DNA of 64,000 nucleotides from Tetrahymena thermophila SB210 (lineage: Eukaryota > Ciliophora > Oligohymenophorea > Hymenostomatida > Tetrahymenidae): contig NW_002476405.1 in assembly GCF_000189635.1 (NCBI RefSeq), positions 1 to 64,000 on the forward strand. The letters are read 5' to 3'. The position numbers and the translations under genes are program-made. The notes below the pieces were generated by a model, which saw only the letters and a program-made list of their open reading frames with translations, ran no database searches and was not told the origin of the DNA. This document shows positions 54,848 to 64,000 of this stretch, piece by piece. How positions within the stretch are numbered: the first letter of the stretch is position 1; each line of letters starts with the position of its first letter.

Positions 54848-55593
54848 TAATTATAAATAATTACTTCTACTTTATTGATATTTCTGTGATTAATTTAATT
54901 AAGACAAATTAAATAAGTTAGTTTTCTTTTCTCTAAATTTTTAAAAATTATTTATTTATTTATTTATTATTATTATTATTATTACTCTTTAGCTTTTAAG
55001 TTTAATTAATTTAAAGAATATTATCACTAAAGTAAGATAGCATAGATAAATAGTTAGCCATTTTTAATATAAAAAAATAGTGATAATTAATAATAAGCAT
55101 TTTAAACTGCAATGAAAGTTTTAACCAATAATATCAATTCATTCACACTTAGTTTGCAATTTTATTATTAAAGAATAGTACGTTAAAAATAAATAGTAAG
55201 AAATTAATTTTAAAAATTAAAGAAATTTAAAAAAAATAATTTAGAAATATTTTAAAAATTAAATATCAATAATGGAATTACAAATAAACAAAAATTATAT
55301 TTTTGGTTTTTATAAAAAATTATTTATTAATTTTATAATTAAATAAAGCAATTATTTTAAAAATAAATAAACTAACCATTTATAAAAATATTTTAAATAT
55401 TATTTTAATATACAAAATATAAAAATGATAATTTTATTATTTATAAATAAGGTTTAAATTATTTTAATTTAAAAATTTTTAAAAAAATATAAAATAGATA
55501 TTGATGAATGAGATCCACAATATAAATAAGTTTTTTTGGCAATATCTCCCTTTTGTAGGTTCCCTTCTATTTATTGCTATTAACTTAACATAT
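54848..55593. other. intergenic within the membrane-protein array
   Basis: AT-rich spacer with a tta/ttattt microsatellite at about 54950-54985. It separates the start of copy 1 from the end of copy 2. No exon was recognised. Confidence 0.6.
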
Positions 55594-57784
55594 TCATTTA
55601 TTTTAATTTATTGATGAAATAATTCTTTTATCAACTTCAGTTAAATCACTGCCTTCTTAACATTTTACCAAAAAGCGCTCTATGTAATTAACTTATAACT
55701 CTTCATATTACAATATCAAATACTATCTTTCAAAGTGGTTTAACTTTTTTTTCTCTTCTAAAAAGGATAAATTTGAAATGATTGAATATTTTTAATAAAT
55801 TTTACATTCGTAAATAACTCTTAAATCTTTTCTTTTCAAATCTAGATTAAGTAAATCTTCTGTTAGACCAACAAATTGTAAAGCAGCTATTTAATCTGAA
55901 CTAAGTAACATACTAATTGCTTTCTTTAAAAATGTAATATCCTTGAAAAACTCATAAATATTTAAACTCTTCAAGACTTCTTCGCGTATCTTATCTAACT
56001 ATTTTTGCTTTAATCCCTTTGATTGTAGGAAATTTTTGGATCTAAAGCATCTTTTTTATTAAAATTATAAATCAAAAACTAATGAATTATTTATAAAAAT
56101 TTTACTTAAATTTAAATATTATATTTTATAAAGATTCTTTTATAGACTTGCTTTGCATGATACTCAATTTTTAAGAAATCGCTTCTGAAAGATTTTTATC
56201 GTTTTTATTTACTTGCCCTTTTAACTTATCTTTAAAATTGCTCTTTGGCCTATCTAATTTATTGTTCAAGAATTAAATTTAGCTCACACTATCTTTTTTC
56301 TATAAAGTCTATGTCCTACAATCCATTTACTATGTAATCAAAGACTCATTCTAAAAAACGGTATCAATTTTATCAAAATTTAATAGATTTCCAAGTACTT
56401 ATAATTTTACTTAATTTGTTGATGGAGAAGTAGAAGATTGTATCATACTATTATTTTTTCTAAATTATTCATTTTAATCTTTTTCTTCATCAAAAAATAA
56501 TCTATTCTTTTAACTACTATTATCTAAGTTAAAGTTAGAATTTACTCTCTTTTATAAATATTTAGATTCAAAGTTCGGTAGAAGAAAGTTTGTTTTGTTA
56601 TCCTTTTCTTCAGCATCAACAACTAACTCTTATTATCTATTTTAAGAAGCTTCTTCTTCCGATCTGCTTTATACTTACATTAAAGTGCCACTTTTATTTA
56701 TCAAATTATTTATTTAAAGTATTTCTTAGCATTTCTATTAAAATAAATTTCTTAAAATTAGAATAAAAAAATCTTCTTTTATTAATTTTTAAGAAACCAT
56801 TCTACCTAAAAATCTTATGATCATAATTATTGCGGCTACGCTATTTACAAGTGCCAAAATCTCAGTAATTGTAGGATATTTTATTTAAGTATATTAGACT
56901 ATTTCATCAATAAAAATATTTATTTGATTGTATGGTCCAACACCAGCTTACAAAGAAACATTCCTATCAAAGCTGTACATTGTAGTTTCATAATAGATAG
57001 GGGAAGAATAATATTGCTATGATTATAGAAGAAATCCCTACTTTACTTCAGTATCTTATATTTATGTTTTCATAGAACTTAAAATGAACTAATTTTATAG
57101 ACTGTATATCTGCATAGATCTATAATTTGTCTATATTTCTTTAGAGGTAGTGTTATATTGTTATGTTTTCAGTTTAAGTAATATACCAGATGCATCTCCA
57201 TTTATAACATTGTCAATTTCACTCTAAGTTGCACAATTATCAGGAATCGTTGTCTTTATATCATCCAAGTCTAAGCAACCATATACATTAATATACAGTG
57301 ATGACAAGATATTACTAATATTATCAAGAATAAGAGTGTAGTTGCTTATCTGTGAAAAGTCTATGCAGCTAAAACCTTAAAGCTAAGGGCTAGTGCATTA
57401 AGTTATATTCAAATTGATTGTTTAGTAAATATTATTTATTGGATCTTGATAATAGAAGTAAGGATAATAAACCAAATAAGTTTTATTTTATATTATTTGA
57501 TACTACTCAACTGTGAGACTTGTGTTATAATAATAGAAAAAGCCAATTAAATCTTAATCCAACTAAACACCATGACTAGAAGAACTTATAAAACTTTAAG
57601 ATCTAAATTAAGGATCAATAAAATTGTTTAGATATTGATGTAATAAGTAAAAAAAGTAAGAAAGCACCAAAATAACTGATGAAAATGATAGCAAAACACC
57701 TTAAATAGTACCTTTCTTGTAATAGGGTCCATCTAGATTAAAATAAAATTCAGAAGAAAACAGATCCAAATTCAGTATTCTCAT
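55594..57784 (-). CDS. two-pass membrane protein, tandem family copy 2
   Basis: Three exons (57784-56106, 56050-55806, 55757-55594) with both introns at the same positions and phases as copies 1 and 3; 695 residues. Opens MRILNLDLFSSEFYFNLDG, then the conserved YKKGTIQG, first helix, Cys-containing ectodomain (INVYGCLDLDD, DNCATQSEID), second helix (LVNSVAAIIMIIRFLG), a conserved post-membrane segment (SQKLIKEDFFILILRNLF) and a charged, variable middle tail. The conserved C-terminal module ends DKRIISSINQNK. Closest by eye to copy 3. The same topology is inferred, and function is unknown. Confidence 0.8.
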
Positions 57785-58327
57785 TTCTAAAATAATTAAA
57801 TAGCCTTAGCTTTTTTATTTATTTACTTCTACTTTTTGTAATTATTTGTATTATGCTCAAATATAGTTTTTTAATTTACTATCAACTGTGTGTTTAATAT
57901 TTCTGTTTAATTTTTTATTTATTGTCAAATTTTTAAAAATAATACTTCTTCAATCAATTTCTATTATTATTTAATATTTGATAGGCAAAAATATTAAAGT
58001 AAAAATGAACATATGTTTATAAGCTTAAAAGTAATTTTTAGATAAGTGAAATTTCAAACACCAATCAAATATAATTAATGAAAAAACTTTTATTTGAAAA
58101 TATACAACATGATTGACCAACATTAGTTAATACGAATTATTTTAAAACCTAAAAATCTTTTTAACTATATAGGAATTTTTAGAAATATGAATAATTAAGA
58201 ATATTCAATTTTATTAAATATCATTTACAGTATCTTTTTTAAAGTTTTTTATTATGAAGTATTTGTAATTAATGAGCTTTAAAAATATAAATAAATAATT
58301 TGATTAATGTATACTAATTTAACAAAA
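57785..58327. other. intergenic within the membrane-protein array
   Basis: AT-rich spacer of about 540 bp between copies 2 and 3. It should contain the promoter of copy 2 and the 3' end signals of copy 3. Nothing specific was recognised. Confidence 0.6.
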
Positions 58328-60529
58328 TCATAATTATTTTTTATAGATAGATGAAATTATTCTTTAATCAATTTCAGTCAAATCACTATTTTCTTAACAT
58401 TTGGCTATAAAGCTCTCAATTTAACTAATTTACAATTCTTCGCATTGCTATATCAAATACTGCTTTTCAAAGTGGCTAAGTTTTTTCTTCTCTTCTATTT
58501 AAGGTAAATTTGAAATAAATGATGGAATGTTGTCAAATTAAATTTACTTTCATAACTTATTCTTAAATTTTTTTCGTCTAAATCTAGTTTCATAAAGTCA
58601 TTTGTTAAACCCACAAATTATAAAGCAGCCATTTAATCTAAACTAAGTATCATGCTAACAGCCTTCTTCAAATAAATTATATCCTTGTACAACTCGTAAA
58701 TATTTATACTCTTCTAGGCTTCTAAACGAATCTAATTTAATTATTTTTACTACAATCCTTTTGATTGAAGAAATTCTTTGACTTTGATACATCTTTTTTA
58801 TTAAAATTTATATAAAATCATCCTTAAATTTTTCAAATTATAAAAATATTTACTTGAATTTAAATATAGTATTTTGTATTAACTTTTTGATAGAATTACA
58901 TTTAATAACTTTCAATCTTTAAGATATAATTTGAGATAAATCTTTATTTTCTTACACTTTAGGCTCATTTTTATAATTATTTTTTGGTTAATTCTGTTAT
59001 TTTTTGAGCAATTTAGTTTAACTAATACTTTATTTTTTCTACAAAGAAGACATTCTGCTATTATCAATTTACTATGTTGTTGTAAATGACTCATTCTAAG
59101 AAATCATATCAAACTTTTCAAAATTTATTAAATTTAAAGTTTTTTTTTATTTCACATTCAAAATTTTAGGTGAGATAGAAAATAGGTTATTATTATTATT
59201 AATTTTACTTAGATCTTTTTACTCTTTTTCTTCATCAAAAGAATATTTATTCTTTTAAAAGCTACTACTATTATCGAAGCTAAAATTAGAAGCTTCTCTC
59301 TTTTATAAAAATTTAGATTAAAAATTAGGCACTAGTAAATTCGTTTTATTTTCCTTTTCTTCAGGATCAAAAGCTACTACTTCATCTTTTTCTTCCTCTT
59401 CCTTTTATTTTCTCAAAATTTATGTTAAAGTGCCTTTTTCACTTATGAATTTACTATTCTTTAGTATTTCCAAGCATTTCTCTTAAAATAAATTTCTCAA
59501 AATCAGAATAAAAATATCTTCTTTTATTAAATTTTATGATAAAAGTCTACCTAAAATTCTTGTTACCATAACTACTGCTGCAAAGCTATTTACTAGTGCT
59601 AAAATTTAAATTATTGTAGGATATTAAATTTAAGTAAATTAAACTATTTCATCCAATCGAATAATAACTTGATTGAATGGTCCAAGACCTGCTTCTAAAG
59701 AAGTTTTTCTATCAAAATTATACAGAATCTAATCATATTAAATAGGAAAAGAGTAATATTACTACTCCTGAAATAGCAATCCTTGCTTAACTTCTGTATC
59801 TTGCTTTTAAGTCTTAAAAGAACTCAAAATAAACTAATTAGATATACTGTATATCTCTAATTATCTATAATTAATCTAAATTTATTAGGAACTAGCATTA
59901 TATTGTTATGTCTTTAGCTGAAGCGTTAAGCTAGCTTAATTTCCATTTATAACAGCATCAATTTCCCTCTAATTTGCACAATTATTGGGAATCGTTGTTT
60001 TAATTTCATCTATGTCTAAACATCCATAGATATTAATATATAGCTATGATATTATATTATTGGAATTATCAAGGACAAGAGAATAATTGCTTATTTTAGA
60101 AAAATCTAAGCAATTATAGTCTTTAAGCTAAGGATTAGTGCATTCAGTTATATTCAAATTAATTGTTTGAAATAAATTGGTGCTTGGGTCTTAATAAAAA
60201 AAATAAGCATAGTAAACTAAGTAGGTTTTATTTTTTTAAATTTAATATTAATCAACTGTTAGACTACTATTATAATTGTAAGTGAACCCAATAAAATTTT
60301 GATCTAATTGTACCTCTTACCTATCAGAAGTTATAAAACTTTGGGATCTAAACGAAGGATCAATAAGATTATTTAGATATTAATAAAATAAGTAAAAAAA
60401 ATAAGATAGGATCAAAGTAATCGATAATAATGATAATAAGACACCTTAAATAGTACCTTTCTAGTAGTGCTTCCCATCTAAATTGAAATAAAATTCAGAA
60501 GAAAACAAATCGAAATGAATAACTCCCAT
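58328..60529 (-). CDS. two-pass membrane protein, tandem family copy 3
   Basis: Three exons (60529-58854, 58792-58548, 58494-58328) in the same arrangement as copy 2; 695 residues. Conserved features: FSSEFYFNLDG, YQKGTIQGVLL and the first helix; ectodomain with LNITECTNPQL and NIYGCLDIDE; second helix ILALVNSFAAVVMVTRILG; acidic tail; terminal module with LKKAVSMILSLDQMAAL and a stop after IYKKQL. Amino-acid identity to copies 1 and 2 is high in the ectodomain and terminal module and low in the middle of the tail, which looks like relaxed or diversifying change. Function is unknown. Confidence 0.8.
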
Positions 60530-61475
60530 TAATAACAAGATTAATCAGCTTATTTTTATATTATTAATTTATTTATATGTATGTCTAAATACTTCTACTT
60601 TTTACTAATTTTTTAGAGATTTAAGTATATATCAATTAACTCTCAGGTTTAATAAATTAATCATTTGTATAAAGAAGAATTTAACTAACAGACAAATTTT
60701 AATTATTAAATTTTTTTTTAATGAAGTCAATATTAATATATTTAGGGGAATGGGAATCAGATAATGCCATTTTTTAGATTTTCATTTTTAGATATTTAAT
60801 AAAAATTTCCAAAAAATATGCTAAAAATTATTAAAATGCCACCCTCCAAGTAAAATTTGAAGGTTATTTTTTTACAAGAGGATGCTTTTTCAAAAGGATC
60901 TAAAAATACCCCTTTTGTAAATTCTCTCTATTCTATGCATCAGATAAATGATTTGCCTGATTAGTTATATAGAAAAGTAAATTTAAATTAATGTTAGTAT
61001 TAAACTGGTATTTGTGAATTTAATTAATTTAAAAAAAATTTGTCTATTAATTTATGATCATATTGATATTAATTTTTTAGATATTATCAAAAGAAAAAAT
61101 TAAAATTTGAATTTTTATCAAATAGACAAACAAATATTAATGTTTTAAAATGAATCTAAGCTAAAAATTTTAAATATTGAATCCATTTTATCATATTCAG
61201 TTTATTTATTTTGCTATATTTTGACATAAAATATGGAAAAAAAAGTGTATAAAAAATTATTCGTATTTCTAACATTATTATAAATTCTTTAAAATTATAT
61301 AATTTTGTTTTATCCTTTACAAAAAATGTCTATTCCAATTAGAAGAATTTTTGATTTGATCTAATTAATATATTAACTTCAAATAATTTTAATTAGTATT
61401 TCATATATAAACCTTAATTAAAAAAAAATAATAATTCCATTAAAAATAAAAAAAACAAAAATAGTAAATTAAAAA
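60530..61475. other. intergenic, promoter region for divergent genes
   Basis: AT-rich spacer between the start of copy 3 (minus) and the four-pass protein gene (plus). It holds a C-rich island at 60838-60847 and a small inverted repeat, caaaagg at 60891-60897 with ccttttg at 60911-60917. No exon was recognised. Confidence 0.6.
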
Positions 61476-62453
61476 ATGAATAATAGTTATAATCAGTATC
61501 ACAATTTGTAAGATATACCATAAAATAATCATATTGGTATGTAACCTTATCAGATTGGATAGCCAATAAATTAATAATAAAATTATAACAGTAATTTATG
61601 CAATAGCAATAACTATGGCTATTAATACCCTTAGCAATAAGTAGAATTAAATTAACTTTATAATCAAAATCCATTAGTTGTTGTAAATACTGATGCTAAC
61701 CTTATTAATGTTTAATACTCTAACCCTGAAATAATATATTGCTCTAGTCCTATAAGATCAAATAGGAAGTATGGTAATGACGGAGTTGGAGTAAGTGGAA
61801 TAATCAATGCCTTACAGTAGATTTACTCAGAATTAAATTTAGTTTTTCCTGAACTAGACTTGATTGGATAATTTAATTTGCTATCAACTGATAAAATGGA
61901 AAGTAAAGTAATTCAATCCATTATTAACAATAATAGATATATTTCTAGCGAAGCAATTAGAAATGGAAAAATATCTTTTTGTTGTAAGTCTTTACAATCA
62001 ATGGTTATTAAATACTTTTATTACTTAATAATTTTACTCACCTTTATTGTTATCAGCTTGAGTATAGGATACTAAATTTATCTATAACAATCTGCTTCAT
62101 GGTCTTAGTTAATTATTCCCTATTCGATTCAAGTTCTATCATTTGTCCTCTAAACAATAGTTTTGTTAATTTCCTTACTATATACTTTTCCGAAGTTACT
62201 TTAGTTCAGTCTATTATTATCGATCTTAAATTTTATTTTTAGTTTTGTAATAATCGTTGTCTCTGGATTTATAGAGATGAATAATAATAGTCATAATAGT
62301 GTAGGAACAAGATTAGCCGTATAAGTACCTTGTATGTTTATGCTTATGCTTTCTTTTATGCTCTATTAAGTTATTTTAGCTAGCACTAGAAGACTTCTTA
62401 TTTTATTAAAACAGTTAGATTAAACTGAGTTTATAGATGGAAATTGTATTTGA
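61476..62453 (+). CDS. four-pass membrane protein with Q/N-rich cytosolic N-terminus
   Basis: Single exon of 978 bp, 325 residues. The first ~65 residues are Asn/Gln/Tyr-rich (starts MNNSYNQYHNLQDIPQ). A soluble, more ordered part follows (about 100-175). Four hydrophobic helices lie at about 177-199, 212-234, 243-264 and 283-303, followed by a short charged tail ending DGNCI. I recognise no family signature and no catalytic motif. The tetra-span layout would fit a small scaffold or transporter-like protein, but that is not evidence of function. It is transcribed opposite to the surrounding membrane-protein array and is unrelated to it. Confidence 0.75.
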
Positions 62454-62983
62454 ATTGAAAAATCTTACAATTAACAAACAACATTAAACTTTATCTAATT
62501 ATAAATATTTAAAGTAATAAAAATTTTGAAACTGTCATGTTTTATTTCTACATTCAGTGGAAACCTTTTATATGTTTGCAATATTCAATCTTATTATAAA
62601 TAGAAATTCAATACATTTTATAATTAATAAAGGAATATATAAAATTAATAATAAAATAAATAATTCAAATATATCCTGAAAGTTTAATTCAAAATAAAAG
62701 ATTTATTTTCAAAATTGAAGGATGAATTAAAAAGTATTAAATTTAGTTTTGTAAAATTAAAATAATTACAAATAAAAGAATTAAAAATATTTTAATTTAG
62801 AATTCCAAAATTTGTATTGTAAAAATAAATAATTATATCATTTAAACTAATAAAATAAAATATATTATGATATTTTATACAAAATTATTGATTGTATAAA
62901 TCAAAAGAATTTTAAGAAATATTTTATTATCCAGCATAAAATTTTTATAAAAAAAGAAGTTTAAAACAAAATTAGAAATATTA
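62454..62983. other. intergenic between convergent genes
   Basis: AT-rich spacer of about 530 bp between the stop of the four-pass gene and the stop of family copy 4. Nothing recognised. Confidence 0.6.
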
Positions 62984-64000
62984 TCAAAAATAATTTATTA
63001 AATTATTTTTTTTTGTTATTGAAGAAAAAATTCTTTAATCAACTTCACTCAAATCACAATTTTCCTAACATTTGATTAAGAATCTCTCTATATAATAGGT
63101 TTATAGTTTTTCACTTTGCAATATCGAGTACTGTCTTTCAAAATGGTTCAGTTTTTTTTTCTCCTCTTATTATAAAAGATTTAATTAAATACTAAGTTTT
63201 ATAAAGTTAATTTGAATTACAGTCGTAGCTTATCTTTTAATTTTTGTTTTATAAATCTAGATTCATAAAATTATCAGTCAAACCTACAAGTTGAATACTT
63301 GCCATTTAATCTAAACTGAGCAGCATACTCATAGCTTTTTTTAAAAATATCACATCCTTATATAGCTCATTTATATTAAGATTTTGTTAGACCTCTTGAC
63401 GCATTTTGTCCATTTATTTTTTTTCAACACCTTTAGATTGTAAGAATTCTTAGGATTTGAAAAATCTTTTAAATAAAAAAAATTTGTAAAAATTAATTTA
63501 TGTAAAAATAATTTTACTAAAATTTAAAAATAGTGCTTTAAATAACTTTTTTAATCTCGCTGTTTTTCATAATACTCAATTTTTAAGCAATTGCATTTCC
63601 TAGACACTTATTAAAGTCTTTTTCTTGTGTTTTTAATTCAACTTTGAAGTTGAGCTTTGGTAAATCATGCTATTTCTAAAAAAATGCTTGTTAGAGCTTT
63701 ATAAAATCTTTGCTTTACTTTCTATTGATTTTGTCACAATAGAATCTTTCTAAGACATTAAATCAAGTTTATCAATTTTTGAACTAAAAATAAAGTTTTT
63801 TGATTTGAATTTTTGATTATGAAAAGAAGAAAAAGAATTCGGGCTACTATTAATTTTGATTTCATCTTTAGATTATTTTTCATCTTCTACATTATATTTT
63901 TATTTTTAAAAGCTATTTATATGATCAAAATAACATTTAGAGCTTTATTTTTTAGATAAAAACTAAGATTAAAAATTTGGAAGAAATAAATTGGTTTTGT
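62984..64000 (-). CDS. two-pass membrane protein, tandem family copy 4 (5' part outside window)
   Basis: The minus strand shows the conserved C-terminal module of the array: LNHFERQYSILQSEKLQ, then YYIERFLIKCQENCDLSEVD and a stop at 62984-62986, with introns where copies 1-3 have them (near 63170-63230 and 63480-63530). The exon running off the right edge contains the variable serine- and lysine-rich tail. The membrane helices and ectodomain are not in the window. The family assignment is secure; the intactness of the gene cannot be judged. Confidence 0.75.

Noticed and set aside
1..64000. tRNA, rRNA, CRISPR, transposase or telomeric C4A2 repeats
   Set aside because: I looked for typical internal promoter boxes, repeated spacer patterns, catalytic motifs and C4A2 runs by eye and found none that held up. 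A covariance-model scan would be decisive.

Overview
The window reads as macronuclear-type DNA of an oligohymenophorean ciliate, most likely Tetrahymena or a close relative. It is very AT-rich. All long genes stay open only if TAA and TAG are read as glutamine and TGA is the only stop. Genes are split by short AT-rich GT...AG introns. Under the standard code nearly every gene here looks like shattered small ORFs, so all calls below use the ciliate code with introns placed by hand. Exon boundaries were checked for phase where stated; they have not been tested against RNA.

Layout. 1-2132: gene-poor, with a 279-bp tandem repeat at the left edge. 2133-5458 (-): a leucine-rich-repeat gene built of many one-repeat exons. 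6183-6779 (+): a small secreted or GPI-anchored protein, followed by a decayed duplicate of its 3' end. About 7740-34230 (+): one very large, many-exon dynein heavy chain gene with the full order tail, linker, AAA1-AAA4, stalk, AAA5-AAA6, C-terminal domain. 35667-41674 (+): an XMAP215/CKAP5/Stu2-family TOG-domain microtubule polymerase in nine exons. 42481-44171 (-): a TRAIP-like RING E3 ligase. 44853-45191: a small broken or unresolved coding fragment. 46729-51395 (+): a Q/N-rich EF-hand protein. 52645-64000: a tandem family of two-pass membrane proteins on the minus strand (three complete copies and one cut by the window edge), interrupted by an unrelated four-pass membrane protein on the plus strand at 61476-62453.

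The most unusual object is the dynein. Its linker, AAA2 and C-terminal regions can be aligned by eye to axonemal dyneins. Its principal ATPase site (AAA1) has lost both Walker A and Walker B, AAA4 has lost its P-loop, and AAA3 has a damaged one. Only AAA2, which in ordinary dyneins binds but does not hydrolyse nucleotide, keeps an intact P-loop. It also carries a large charged, serine-rich insertion before AAA6 and lacks the usual prolines at the stalk tip. Long TGA-free exons with consistent splice phases argue against a dead gene, so I infer a non-motor, structural or regulatory 'pseudo-dynein'.

Two neighbouring genes act on microtubules (dynein-like and TOG polymerase), but ciliate genes are transcribed singly and I do not claim a joint pathway. 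No tRNA, rRNA, CRISPR array, transposase or telomere repeat was recognised.
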